From a virus: a stretch of 64,000 nt of DNA. A program made the translations under genes and the position numbers. The notes below the pieces were generated by a model that was not told the DNA's origin, ran no database searches, and saw nothing but the letters and a program-made list of their open reading frames with translations. Location: positions 1-64,000 of IMG/VR virus record IMGVR_UViG_3300045131_001195; one strand, 5' to 3'. Below are positions 14,776 through 23,360 of this stretch, one piece after another (position 1 is the stretch's first letter; each line of letters opens with the position of its first letter).

Positions 14776-16128
14776 TTATTTTTTATTTGATATTATTTCC
14801 CTAACTTTATTTTCGCTGATATTCCACTTGTTAGCAACTTTTTTAATAATCATATGATATCTTGGAGTGTTTATTAAAGCCTCACTAATCCCCCCAATAT
14901 CAATTGTTTCAAAATCTTGCAAACTTTTAAATGCTGGATTCTGCTCTATGGGGTCTTTCTTGGCTTGTTTCATCACACTCCAAGTTGATGGCTTCATCTT
15001 CATATGATTGACAACCAAATATTCAATAACATCAATATTTGTTCCCTCAAATGATAAAATCCAATCAGCATATTGCTTTACATAATCACCAGATTTTGCA
15101 TCATGTCCATATGCAGTTGGTTCACCTGTTTTTGGGTTAATAGCATAAGTATCCATTTTACCTAAATCGTGGAATAATGCTGCCATAATCATATTAGGAT
15201 CATCCCCATATTTGTTATATGCCCTCCTTAATACCAAAATGATATGCTTTAATGAATTACCCTCTGGATGCCATTTGGTTGATTGTTTTGCACCCCATTG
15301 GTCAAAAAATAATTTCTTTAAATCAGTAGGCATCAACCTAATTAATTCTTGGGCTGTGTTTGGAATTTCTCTCTTGTTCATATTTTGTTCTGTTAATTTT
15401 AATGCCTTTATATCGCCTTGGTTACAGTAAGGGAATTTTAAACATTTCTTTCTTACTTGCACAAATTTACCCCCAGGTATTTGCGTTTTTGATTTACCTC
15501 TCCAATCTTTCTTTTTTGTAGATTTAGCCCATGCTCCAGGAACCTCATATGACCCTGTAGATGCAGTTGATGTTGCTTCCTTGGCTTCCACCTTGCTTTC
15601 ATTAAATATAGGCTTAAAATTAACTTCTGTCCATATACTCTCCTTTATTGGAACGCAATTTGGAACCATCTTTCCATTTTTCATTTTACCCCCTACTCTC
15701 CTATATCCTTTCCAGCAAGCCTCACTCATACTCTCAAGATTGGGAAACAATGGCTCAACATACCCACCAGCAGATCCTGAACCAGTGGCCTCTTTTGTTT
15801 CCATCTTTTTTAATTTATTGTAATAGTGGGGATCTTCCCATAGGTGGTCTTTGGCTATTTTTCTTGCCATTTTGACACTATCTGTATGTTCTTTCTCAAC
15901 AGCAGCGCCTTTACGCAATTCTTTTTTCAAGAAATTAATATATTCTGTAGAGTCTTTTGTTTTATTGTGTTTACGTTCAATATCTACTAAGTTTATAATT
16001 GTTCTATCCTTTGAACTATTCTCATTATTTACCATCCTAATATAATCATATTGTGATGAATAAGCGCTAGGATTCTTTGCAAACTCACTAGCAATTGCAC
16101 TTGAAAATACTTTATTTGGTTCTTCCAT
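14776..16128 (-). CDS. HD-domain phosphohydrolase with long N-terminal extension
   Basis: About 450 residues from ATG 16128 (ATG 16137 is also possible). The C-terminal half carries an HD domain: SLKHIILVL (first His), AALFHDLGKMD (the HD pair), YGHDAKS, and VVNHMKMKPS, the metal ligands of HD phosphohydrolases that act on nucleotides or phosphodiesters. The N-terminal half has short segments repeated in phage proteins, ACWKGYRRVGGKMKNGK with VPNCVPI, and GSYEVPGAWAKSTKKKDW with a CLKFPYC pair. Such extensions occur in virion-associated proteins of large phages. The substrate is unknown. A signalling-nucleotide hydrolase or a dNTPase would both fit. Confidence 0.8.
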   Translation of the reverse strand: MEEPNKVFSSAIASEFAKNPSAYSSQYDYIRMVNNENSSKDRTIINLVDIERKHNKTKDSTEYINFLKKELRKGAAVEKEHTDSVKMARKIAKDHLWEDPHYYNKLKKMETKEATGSGSAGGYVEPLFPNLESMSEACWKGYRRVGGKMKNGKMVPNCVPIKESIWTEVNFKPIFNESKVEAKEATSTASTGSYEVPGAWAKSTKKKDWRGKSKTQIPGGKFVQVRKKCLKFPYCNQGDIKALKLTEQNMNKREIPNTAQELIRLMPTDLKKLFFDQWGAKQSTKWHPEGNSLKHIILVLRRAYNKYGDDPNMIMAALFHDLGKMDTYAINPKTGEPTAYGHDAKSGDYVKQYADWILSFEGTNIDVIEYLVVNHMKMKPSTWSVMKQAKKDPIEQNPAFKSLQDFETIDIGGISEALINTPRYHMIIKKVANKWNISENKVREIISNKK

Positions 16129-16129
16129 A

Positions 16130-16375
16130 TTATGCATTTTTTAATTTAGGCTCCCAATAACTTCTGTTCATCCACATAAATTGGTAAAACTCTCTAAACA
16201 TTTTTACAGTAATGTCTTTAACTTCACCTTCAAATTTGCCCCTTCTGAATTCTTTTTGTAATTTATCAATTAACTTATTTTCATATTGGGATAAAGTGCT
16301 ACTTTCAAAGAAATCTTTAATCTCTTTTCTAACAACAACTTCAATTTCTTTTTTTTCAGATTGTGTTAATGCCAT
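16130..16375 (-). CDS. Small helical phage protein
   Basis: An 81-residue, mostly helical protein: KKEIEVVVRKEIKDFFESS, then KLIDKLQKEFRRG, then MFREFYQFMWMNRSYWEPKL. This is a common small neighbour in large phages, usually of unknown function. It is tightly packed, sharing its first base with the next gene's last (16375) and ending one base before the HD-protein ATG, so all are co-transcribed. Confidence 0.7.
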   Translation of the reverse strand: MALTQSEKKEIEVVVRKEIKDFFESSTLSQYENKLIDKLQKEFRRGKFEGEVKDITVKMFREFYQFMWMNRSYWEPKLKNA

Positions 16376-16788
16376 TATTTAAAAATTATAGAATATGTGA
16401 ATCCAAATATGGATAAACCTATTAGGATTTGATTTATTGTGTTTTTCATTTTTTCTTTCTTTAATAAATTTTGATTACTCACAAAATTACTTTCAAGTAC
16501 TTGATACTTTTCATTATTTATTTTTATAATATCTTTATACTTTTGTTCTTTTTCAATATATGAGAATAATAAAGAATCTTTTAAATATATTTTCTTTTCT
16601 GTTTCCAGAATTAGGTTGTTAACATGTAATAATTCATTCTTAACTGAATCATATCTAATCAAATCTTTTGCTATTTCCTTAACAATTGTTATTGGGAATG
16701 ATTTAGTTTGAATAGAAACTGTATCTGTTTGTGAAAAAACTATCCAAGGCAACCATATTGAAAGTGTCAATAGATATAACTTTCTCAT
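16375..16788 (-). CDS. Exported coiled-coil protein, candidate spanin partner
   Basis: A 137-residue protein with an N-terminal signal-like segment (RKLYLLTLSIWLPWIVFSQ), a long helical and coiled-coil-prone middle (VNNLILETEKKIYLKDSLLF and onward) and a C-terminal hydrophobic helix (NQILIGLSIFGFTYSIIF). It would be anchored in the inner membrane with the coil in the periplasm. Its first 86 bases overlap the end of the next membrane gene in another frame, like the Rz/Rz1 overlap of spanin pairs, but no lipobox Cys is visible. A role in outer-membrane disruption at lysis is a plausible inference because the amidase is close by. Confidence 0.6.
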   Translation of the reverse strand: MRKLYLLTLSIWLPWIVFSQTDTVSIQTKSFPITIVKEIAKDLIRYDSVKNELLHVNNLILETEKKIYLKDSLLFSYIEKEQKYKDIIKINNEKYQVLESNFVSNQNLLKKEKMKNTINQILIGLSIFGFTYSIIFK

Positions 16789-17113
16789 AATAAAATCTTC
16801 TAACTATTTCTTTTTTATTGTTTATGTCTTTGATATTTCTATCAATTTCATTTATCTCTAAAATGTACTTGTCAATCTTTTCTTCCAGAATTTTTTGATT
16901 ATTCTCAATTCTTTTATTTGATTGATCCAATTCAACAATTTTTTGATTTGTTTTATCGTCTAACTTAACTTTGGGTTCTGTCTTCCTATACATCCAAATA
17001 CCAAAAAATATCAAACCTAATATTAAAATTAATTTCAATACCCCATCCAGAATACTATTGAAATTACCTGTTAATTGGGTGTTTTCTTCCTTATTGCTAA
17101 CATTTTTGACCAT
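16703..17113 (-). CDS. Membrane-anchored coiled-coil protein, i-spanin-like
   Basis: A 136-residue protein: a short cytoplasmic N-terminus, one transmembrane helix at about residues 26-43 (LKLILILGLIFFGIWMY), then a long coiled coil (QKIVELDQSNKRIENNQKIL and onward). This type-II topology is that of inner-membrane spanins such as Rz. Its 3' end is nested with the exported protein gene at 16375-16788, and its 5' end overlaps the gene at 17071 by 43 bases. Together with the amidase these form a lysis-like cluster. The name is by architecture only. Confidence 0.6.
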   Translation of the reverse strand: MVKNVSNKEENTQLTGNFNSILDGVLKLILILGLIFFGIWMYRKTEPKVKLDDKTNQKIVELDQSNKRIENNQKILEEKIDKYILEINEIDRNIKDINNKKEIVRRFYYEKVISIDTFNMVALDSFFTNRYSFYSN

Positions 17114-17667
17114 TTTGATTTAAATTTTTGATAATACTGCTCTAATTTTGTTATGATACTTAAAAAATCCTCATCTATTTTTACAATATCTGCGCTTATA
17201 TAAACACCACCATTCTCACCAATTGTATATAGGAAAGTAATATTATCATCTATCAATTTACCACCCCACTCTACACTATTTTTATACAAATGCAATTCAT
17301 CAAAATCAACCAAATCAGAAACCTCTTCAACAAACTCATCCATTGTTTCTTGGAATGATGATTTGTCATCAGTTGTTATATTATCAACCTCTGCTTTTGA
17401 ATCTCCATGTAAAACAAATATACCCCCAGATATTTTATATTTTTGTTGACGATCTGAACTCTTTTGAGTTTCTTCTTCACCATTATTCATACCCCCCATA
17501 GTTCTATTATCTTGATTCCCATCATCAGAACTCATAGCCACACTACTACGTATTTTATTTGATATACTATCTGCTGTATTAAGTCTTCCGGAATCTGAGA
17601 ATTGCTCAAACAACATTTTAGATTTCTTTAAAAGAGATTTCATCTCATCATAACTATTTTCTACCAT
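17071..17667 (-). CDS. Hypothetical phage protein in lysis cluster
   Basis: A 198-residue acidic protein. The N-terminus is helical (NSYDEMKSLLKKSKMLFEQF), then a Gly/Ser/Asn-rich low-complexity linker (about 50-75), then a folded region with GGIFVLHGDSKAEVDNI and the strand pair LHLYKNSVEWGGKLIDD / ITFLYTIGENGGVYISADIV. No family is recognised. Genes overlap on both sides (14 bases with the amidase, 43 with the spanin-like gene), so its expression is coupled to lysis genes although it has no lysis motif. Confidence 0.65.
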   Translation of the reverse strand: MVENSYDEMKSLLKKSKMLFEQFSDSGRLNTADSISNKIRSSVAMSSDDGNQDNRTMGGMNNGEEETQKSSDRQQKYKISGGIFVLHGDSKAEVDNITTDDKSSFQETMDEFVEEVSDLVDFDELHLYKNSVEWGGKLIDDNITFLYTIGENGGVYISADIVKIDEDFLSIITKLEQYYQKFKSKWSKMLAIRKKTPN

Positions 17668-18256
17668 TTTCTAAAATTTTTTCAAAAAGTTTTATATCAA
17701 AAGATGGTGATATATCTGTATAAGTTTTATATATATTACTCCTACTCAATATTCCATTAAATTTTACCCCAATTTCAGTTTTAGTGTTGTGACCTATAAA
17801 TTTTTTATTAATCCCCATTTTATCACAAAGTTCAGAACACAACATAGCCAAACTATTAATTTGAGCATTTGTATAATTATCCCAAAAATCATAATCCCTC
17901 CACTTTTTATAATAGGGTTGACCATTATAAATATCACCAATCCAATTATTATTTAATCCTGTGGTTTGATTTTTTTCCAACCAACCCAAATTCTCAATAG
18001 CAATAACAACTGAATTAAAATTAATTAACTTATCATCAAATAAATTAGAATACCCCCCATCATCCATTAATTTAATAACCTCACCTTTTTTAGATATAAT
18101 ATAATTAGGAATTTTATCATACTCACCATTATGCCTATATTTTAGGGACACCAAGTAGTTCTTGGCATCCCTAAATGTATTAATTAATATTATCTTATTT
18201 TTATTCTTTTGCTTACCTATTGGTTTAAATTCACCATATTTAATTATCTCCAGCAT
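17654..18256 (-). CDS. N-acetylmuramoyl-L-alanine amidase-like endolysin
   Basis: A 200-residue protein resembling type-2 amidases. The fold pattern runs IPNYIISKKGEVIKLMDDG, then VVIAIENLGWL, then YTNAQINSLAMLCSELCDKMGI, then GHNTKTEIGVKFNG and a final RSNIYKTYTDISPSFD. In the T7-lysozyme/AmiD family, zinc is held by two His and a Cys or Asp; here the second His lies in GHNTK, but the first His at the start of the fold is not obvious (VSLKYRHNG could supply it). Catalytic competence is therefore uncertain. No signal peptide is present, so release would need a holin. Confidence 0.75.
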   Translation of the reverse strand: MLEIIKYGEFKPIGKQKNKNKIILINTFRDAKNYLVSLKYRHNGEYDKIPNYIISKKGEVIKLMDDGGYSNLFDDKLINFNSVVIAIENLGWLEKNQTTGLNNNWIGDIYNGQPYYKKWRDYDFWDNYTNAQINSLAMLCSELCDKMGINKKFIGHNTKTEIGVKFNGILSRSNIYKTYTDISPSFDIKLFEKILENGRK

Positions 18257-19073
18257 TTCTTTTTCTATATGTTAATCTACTTATATCTTCAGAATTATTA
18301 TTTAATTCTAATTTCTTCTTTCTACTTGTATCAGGTTTAGGCACTTCTATTTCAGAATCATCACTCAATAATGTATCTTCCAATAAAGTTGGGGTGACCC
18401 CCGGCTTATTGCCTTTCTTTCTTGGTTTGGGTTGTATTGGGTCTGACTTATCCTTTGTTAGATTATCCAGATATACTTCTAGCAAACCTAATTCTTCCTT
18501 GGTTGGGGTATATTTTTCTTCAACCTCTTTTGCCTCTATTTTACCTGCCTCTCTACTTAACGCTTCTAACTCAATATCATTTAATATTGGTGTAGTAGCT
18601 TCATCTTGAAGTTTTTCCTTATCTCTTAACTTAACCAACATATGTAAGAAAGAAAGGGATATAACTGGTAATAGTCCACCAGAGAAAATAGCAAGAAGTC
18701 TTTTATGCCCAACAATATCATTTTCATCAATAATATATTGAAAGAAAACAGTTGACAACTCAACCCAATCTTTAAATTCTTCTGATGACTCATCAATGTA
18801 TTGGTAGGAATAAAATACGTTTCCAACCAATTGAATTAATGTAACTATACCAAAAGGTATATATACAGTCTTTCCCATATGAACAGAGATTGCTGCCAAG
18901 GCTGACAAAGCAGCAATCTCCACACCAACAGATAAATAAATTGCCCAAGTAGAATTATTAGTTAAACCATACCAACTAGTAACGTGTGATATTGAAACAA
19001 CCGCTACAGTTATAATCGGCACTAGAAATGCAAAATATACTATTTTTTCTAAATTCTTACTAACAATATTCAT
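18240..19073 (-). CDS. Polytopic membrane protein
   Basis: A 277-residue protein with four hydrophobic helices at roughly residues 10-30 (VYFAFLVPIITVAVVSI), 42-62 (WAIYLSVGVEIAALSALAAI), 70-88 (VYIPFGIVTLIQLVGNVFY) and 128-148 (LLAIFSGGLLPVISLSFLH), followed by a charged cytoplasmic tail with Lys-rich PKPRKKGNKPG. It overlaps the amidase gene by 17 bases. By position it could be the holin or a host-membrane factor, although four helices and a long tail are not a usual holin. Function unknown. Confidence 0.7.
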   Translation of the reverse strand: MNIVSKNLEKIVYFAFLVPIITVAVVSISHVTSWYGLTNNSTWAIYLSVGVEIAALSALAAISVHMGKTVYIPFGIVTLIQLVGNVFYSYQYIDESSEEFKDWVELSTVFFQYIIDENDIVGHKRLLAIFSGGLLPVISLSFLHMLVKLRDKEKLQDEATTPILNDIELEALSREAGKIEAKEVEEKYTPTKEELGLLEVYLDNLTKDKSDPIQPKPRKKGNKPGVTPTLLEDTLLSDDSEIEVPKPDTSRKKKLELNNNSEDISRLTYRKRNAGDN

Positions 19074-19358
19074 TTATTTAAGTTTTTCTAATTCTAAATC
19101 TATTTGTGCTTGCCTGTTTACATCAAGTATTTTTCTATCAGTAGATTGAATAAACCTTTTTTCAGTTTCAAGACTCATGATTTTTAATTGTTTATCCAAT
19201 TCCATTTTGGTGTAAGTTGAATCTTTAATTGCTTTAATTTCATCGTTAATTTTACCAATTTCTTTTGTGTCACCACATCCTTTAAACCAGCCAATAACCA
19301 AAAAAATAAATACAATTAATGTAAAATTCTTTGCTAAAAATTTTCTAAAATTTTCCAT
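19074..19358 (-). CDS. Small single-pass membrane protein with coiled coil
   Basis: A 94-residue protein. One membrane helix at residues 11-24 (FTLIVFIFLVIGWF) is followed by KGCGDTKEIGKIND and a long charged helix (IKAIKDSTYTKMELDKQLKI) to the end. The layout is spanin-like; a Cys (KGCGD) right after the membrane helix could be lipidated or form a disulfide. It directly abuts the polytopic membrane gene, with no bases between. A lysis role is inferred from context only. Confidence 0.6.
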   Translation of the reverse strand: MENFRKFLAKNFTLIVFIFLVIGWFKGCGDTKEIGKINDEIKAIKDSTYTKMELDKQLKIMSLETEKRFIQSTDRKILDVNRQAQIDLELEKLK

Positions 19359-19378
19359 GTTGTTGTTTTTTATTATTA

Positions 19379-20176
19379 TTAAATATATTCAAATAACACT
19401 TTTGACTCATTTCTGAGTTTTTTTAGTGCTTTTTCTTTTATTTGGCGAACTCTTTCTTTTGTTAGGTTAAACTCGCCACCAATTTCTTCTAATGTCCTAA
19501 CTGAGCCATTTAATCCAAAGTAATCCTCAATGATAACCTTTTCTCTACAATCGAGCAAGCATAAAATATTCAAAAGTTTTTCCCTTAAAATTTGCTTGGT
19601 GCTAAATACATCCTCTGGGTTGTCAGCATTCTCATTCTTAATCACATTAAGTAATGTATCCCCATCTTCATTTAAAGTTGAATCTAAGTCAATTGTGTGT
19701 GCCAGATTTGTCAATTTACTTGGTGTACTATTATCAAATTCATTTAAGAACTTTTTAATCTTATGATATTCTTGAACAATATTAACAGGCAGTCTTATTG
19801 TTCTAGCATTATCATTTAAGGATTCAATAATAGCTTGCTTAATCCACCACACACCATAAGAAATAAATCTTAAATTCTTGGTCCAATCAAACTTATCAAT
19901 TGCTTTCAATAACCCATAATTACCTTCTGCAATCAAATCAGACAAATCCAACCCCTGGTTTTGATACTGCTTACACACACTAATAACAAACCTTAAATTG
20001 CCTTCAACTAATTCCTTCTTAACTAATGACTTCTGTGCATCAGTTGTGTTGGGATTTAACATAATTTTAGCCAATTCACGCTCTCTTTCAGCGTTCATAA
20101 CTTTGTGTTTTCTAACATCTTTTAAGTAAGATGATATTTCAGACTGGTTAATCATTAGAAACTTTTTTTCTTTCAT
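19379..20176 (-). CDS. Phage RNA polymerase sigma factor (sigma-70 family)
   Basis: A 265-residue protein with region 1.2-like YLKDVRKHKVMNAERERELA, region 2 (EGNLRFVISVCKQYQNQGLD, DLIAEGNYGLLKAIDKFDWT, FISYGVWWIKQAII, the last being the -10-recognition helix), a shortened region 3, and region 4 with the helix-turn-helix RTLEEIGGEFNLTKERVRQI. It lacks the large N-terminal region 1.1 and the non-conserved region of RpoD. It directs host core polymerase to chosen promoters. The recurrent TATTTATA box may be its target (inference). T4 gp55 is much more divergent, so this factor may have come from the host lineage. Confidence 0.92.
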   Translation of the reverse strand: MKEKKFLMINQSEISSYLKDVRKHKVMNAERERELAKIMLNPNTTDAQKSLVKKELVEGNLRFVISVCKQYQNQGLDLSDLIAEGNYGLLKAIDKFDWTKNLRFISYGVWWIKQAIIESLNDNARTIRLPVNIVQEYHKIKKFLNEFDNSTPSKLTNLAHTIDLDSTLNEDGDTLLNVIKNENADNPEDVFSTKQILREKLLNILCLLDCREKVIIEDYFGLNGSVRTLEEIGGEFNLTKERVRQIKEKALKKLRNESKVLFEYI

Positions 20177-20179
20177 TTT

Positions 20180-20665
20180 TTAATTTTGTTTAGAGAAATT
20201 CTGTAATAATTCTTTTTCAATTGATGTCAATGAACTAATACCCTTGCTGGAAATCTTTTCAAGGATTAAATCCAAATCTGTTTCTGATTCACCTTCATTA
20301 ATAACTGAGTAGACTTTGGTTAAATTATCACTTTTTAAAATACCAAGGAATGGTTTATTCCCTTTGCTAAATTCATTTGGTGCATCATTTAGTCCCAGAC
20401 TTACAAAGTTTTCCATTGGAAAGAATGCAGCATAATCATTCACTATCTCAACTAATGTATAACCATAACAAGTATCAAATAAAATACTTGATAGTACTGT
20501 GGCTAAATCAACCAAGTCAACATCTGAACCAAAAATCATAATGATAGAATCACCAACCTCTGTCATTAATGGTTCTGTGTCAGATATATTAGAAAACTCA
20601 TCAATAAAAGAATCTAATACAAAATTTTTCTTTGGTTTGTAAATTGTCAAGTTGTAATTCTTCAT
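20180..20665 (-). CDS. Hypothetical protein with DUF6576-like C-terminal motif
   Basis: About 161 residues from ATG 20665. A longer TTG start (20689) would begin within the promoter -7 element, so it is rejected. The body includes SIIMIFGSDVDLVDLATVLS and a Cys/Tyr-rich turn. The C-terminus DLILEKISSKGISSLTSIEK followed by ELLQNFS resembles the ILDKIsxxGxxSLtxeEKxfL motif found at the ends of Bacteroidota proteins (DUF6576), whose role is not known. It precedes the sigma factor gene by three bases and probably shares its transcript. Confidence 0.65.
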   Translation of the reverse strand: MKNYNLTIYKPKKNFVLDSFIDEFSNISDTEPLMTEVGDSIIMIFGSDVDLVDLATVLSSILFDTCYGYTLVEIVNDYAAFFPMENFVSLGLNDAPNEFSKGNKPFLGILKSDNLTKVYSVINEGESETDLDLILEKISSKGISSLTSIEKELLQNFSKQN

Positions 20666-20677
20666 TTTATTTTTTTG

Positions 20678-20707
20678 CAAAGTTAACAATTATTTTTCTA
20701 AATCAAA
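20678..20707 (-). promoter_or_regulatory. Host-type promoter before 20180 gene and sigma factor
   Basis: Sense TTTG (20707-20704), an 18-base spacer and TAACTTTG (20685-20678), lying at the end of the SbcC-like gene and 12 bases before ATG 20665. It fits the TAnnTTTG consensus with a slightly short spacer. It would drive the 161-residue gene and the sigma factor. Confidence 0.65.
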
Positions 20708-23019
20708 ACTTTTGAAACATTATTTTTCTTTTCAACAACTATTTTTGATTCCCCCCAGTTGCTGATTAAAGGGTTATGCGAAATTAACAATATTTTTTCA
20801 AAATAACTCTTTAATCGAATAAAAAATTCACCCATCATATCTAAATTTTCATTTGACACCTTACCAAATACTTCATCTGCAACCCAGATATTTGGTTTTG
20901 GTAATGAACAAACTTTGCTTAATACTGCTCTTAATGCCAATGATGCTATTGTTTTCTCATATCCAGATCCTGTTGTCATTAATTTCTCAACACCAGTGTT
21001 ATTATCAATCATAACAAATTCAACCTCATTCTTGTCATTAACTTTGACATCTAATGTGAAATAACAAACATCTAATAATAATCTTTGCAATTCTGAATTA
21101 ATAACTGGCAACATAGTTTTCATTATCATTTTAGAAATTCCATTCTTGCCAAACAAATCCAAATAAATCTTATATTGTTTTTCCTCTTCTTGTTCTTTGT
21201 ATATTTTTTCAATAATTGTTAAATTCTTTTCAGTCTTTTCTTTATAATTTGATATTTTTATCTCAATACCACTAATATCTTTTGTTATTTTATTTTTTTC
21301 AAAAGTTAATTCATCTATCTTACTATTTGCTTTAATTATTAATGTATCTATTTGATTATTCTTTTTAATCTTCTCTTGAACTTCCAAATATCTTTTAATG
21401 GTTCTCTCTAAATTTTCTATTTTGATAACATTTGCCTCCAAAGATAAGTTATGTTTTTTAATTATTAACTTATTTTTTTCATAAGCATCAAAATCTTTTT
21501 TTAATTTATTGAGTTGTTCATGTTTTGCTTCCAATTCAATAACCAAATTTGAAATAACTTCATATTCATTCTTGTGAATATCCAAGGAATCCACTTTTGC
21601 CTTTGTAAATTCTGCATCAATAAGATTTAATCCGCAATGTTCACATTGAATACCATTACCATAAGTTTTAATTAATTTTGTTATTTCATCAATCTTTGCT
21701 TTCAATAATTGTTTATTCAATTTGGTGTCCATAATATTTTCCTTCAAGATATCATGTTCATCTTCATCATAGAAATTTTCTGGCTTATCAGAATTAATTG
21801 CTTTAATCATATCATTTATTCTGAAATTATTTGCATTGATTGTTGCTATTTCAGTTTCCAATGATTGCACATTTACAATTAATAATTCCTTATCAATATC
21901 AGAATACTTTGAAGTATATAATTCATTTTTATACTGATTACCTTTTTCCAGTCTTTCTTCATAATCTTTTAAATCTTTACTTAATTTTTCCAAATTTATT
22001 TCCAACTCCTTAACTTCTTCAACCAAATCCAGATTCTCTGTCTTTAATTTCTCCACATTGTAAACGTTTGAGAACATTCGTTTTGAAAATTCTTGATAAA
22101 CTTCTTTGCCAAAATCCTCCTTTTTCTTTAAATGTTCCAACCCCAAAAATCTCCCCAACAATTGACCCCTGGCTGTGGGTTTTGATTCCAATAAATCTTC
22201 AAGATTGTTCCCAGTTGTTAATATGGTGGCCAAGAAATCATCCATATTGCCAATTGTGTTCTTAATAAATAATTCGGTTTCCCTTCTTTGCTCCCCCTTC
22301 AAATTCTGAATTTCACCATTTTTTAATTTCTTATCAAATGATAATTCACTTTTTACTTTCCATTCTTCTGTCTTATTCTTTTTCCTATCCATTCTTCTGG
22401 ATATCATATATTCCTCACCATCAATAACAATATCCCCAACAACCTGAACTGTATCTTTGTTTGTGAATTTATTAAAAATATCTTCTGCCTTGCTGCTCTT
22501 TGTTGTGGTATTAAAAAATAAAAATAATAATAAGTCAATGGTCAAAGTGGTTTTACCACCTGTGTTCTGGGGGGTTGATTCAACAATGGTTATCCCATTT
22601 AATTTATCAAAATCAAGTTCTTGGTTTTCACCAAAAGATAAGAAATTGCTAAATCTAATTCTCTTAATATACCATTTATTGAATTGTGTTGGCTCTTGAT
22701 TTTCCAGCACCAATTTGTTTTCAACAATATTATTGATTTCCATAATTTTATCATAATAATCCAAATTGCTATTTGTTTCAAGCAAATTCCTAATCAAATT
22801 ATTTTGATAATTAATATCCAAGATATTTGATGATACATCAATTGATTGCAACACCTTATCTTCATATTTTACTTTGGTAATAACATTAACATTTGTTGTC
22901 CCATATTTTCTTGCAAAATATTGCCTAACATCTTTAATCTTATCTTGGGTAATATTCTCTGGATGATCCTCCCAGATAACCCTAATATTGGGGTTAACCC
23001 ATGTTTTGTTTTCTTCCAT
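20698..23019 (-). CDS. SbcC/Rad50-like recombination ATPase (gp46 class)
   Basis: About 773 residues from ATG 23019 (ATG 23040 also possible). Order: N-terminal region of about 110 residues unlike T4 gp46; an ATPase head with IRFSNFLSFGENQELDF and the P-loop region STPQNTGGKTT; a long coiled coil; a zinc hook CEHCG; second coil; signature-like MTTGSGYEKTIASLALR; and Walker B PNIWVADEVFGK. With the SbcD-like partner it resects DNA ends for recombination-dependent replication. The P-loop is odd: Pro replaces the first Gly of the usual GxNGxGKS/T. It is separated from the nuclease gene by two small genes. Confidence 0.9.
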   Translation of the reverse strand: MEENKTWVNPNIRVIWEDHPENITQDKIKDVRQYFARKYGTTNVNVITKVKYEDKVLQSIDVSSNILDINYQNNLIRNLLETNSNLDYYDKIMEINNIVENKLVLENQEPTQFNKWYIKRIRFSNFLSFGENQELDFDKLNGITIVESTPQNTGGKTTLTIDLLLFLFFNTTTKSSKAEDIFNKFTNKDTVQVVGDIVIDGEEYMISRRMDRKKNKTEEWKVKSELSFDKKLKNGEIQNLKGEQRRETELFIKNTIGNMDDFLATILTTGNNLEDLLESKPTARGQLLGRFLGLEHLKKKEDFGKEVYQEFSKRMFSNVYNVEKLKTENLDLVEEVKELEINLEKLSKDLKDYEERLEKGNQYKNELYTSKYSDIDKELLIVNVQSLETEIATINANNFRINDMIKAINSDKPENFYDEDEHDILKENIMDTKLNKQLLKAKIDEITKLIKTYGNGIQCEHCGLNLIDAEFTKAKVDSLDIHKNEYEVISNLVIELEAKHEQLNKLKKDFDAYEKNKLIIKKHNLSLEANVIKIENLERTIKRYLEVQEKIKKNNQIDTLIIKANSKIDELTFEKNKITKDISGIEIKISNYKEKTEKNLTIIEKIYKEQEEEKQYKIYLDLFGKNGISKMIMKTMLPVINSELQRLLLDVCYFTLDVKVNDKNEVEFVMIDNNTGVEKLMTTGSGYEKTIASLALRAVLSKVCSLPKPNIWVADEVFGKVSNENLDMMGEFFIRLKSYFEKILLISHNPLISNWGESKIVVEKKNNVSKVLI

Positions 23020-23020
23020 A

Positions 23021-23359
23021 TTAGTTTGATTTATTTTCATACCATTCAATAATTGAATTTAATGCCCAAACAACTCCTGATGAAAATATCCCATCAAAAA
23101 ACCAAGACATCTCATAACAACTTCCAAGATATTGCATTGTTGGGGAATAAATGAATGCCCCCAAGAAAAATCCACCCCAAGTGCTGAAACACATTGGACA
23201 AGATATAATCCCATAAATAAATCTAAAAATGGGGGATATAATTAAAATATCCCTCTTTCCTGTATTGTTAAAAAAATCTCTTAACCCTGAAAATATTGAT
23301 CCATAAACCATTATGTTCATAAGACCGTAGCTTGTGAAAACCCAAATTAAAATGTCCAT
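23021..23359 (-). CDS. Small membrane protein with CPMC motif (DUF1360-like)
   Basis: A 112-residue protein with hydrophobic segments at about 2-22, 43-70 and 86-103, and the motif SCPMCFSTWGGFFLG in the second, as in small membrane proteins of the DUF1360 kind found in phages and bacteria. The CPMC pair may bind metal or form a disulfide. It sits between the two recombination-nuclease subunit genes, one base from the SbcC-like start. Function unknown. Confidence 0.65.
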   Translation of the reverse strand: MDILIWVFTSYGLMNIMVYGSIFSGLRDFFNNTGKRDILIISPIFRFIYGIISCPMCFSTWGGFFLGAFIYSPTMQYLGSCYEMSWFFDGIFSSGVVWALNSIIEWYENKSN

Positions 23360-23360
23360 A

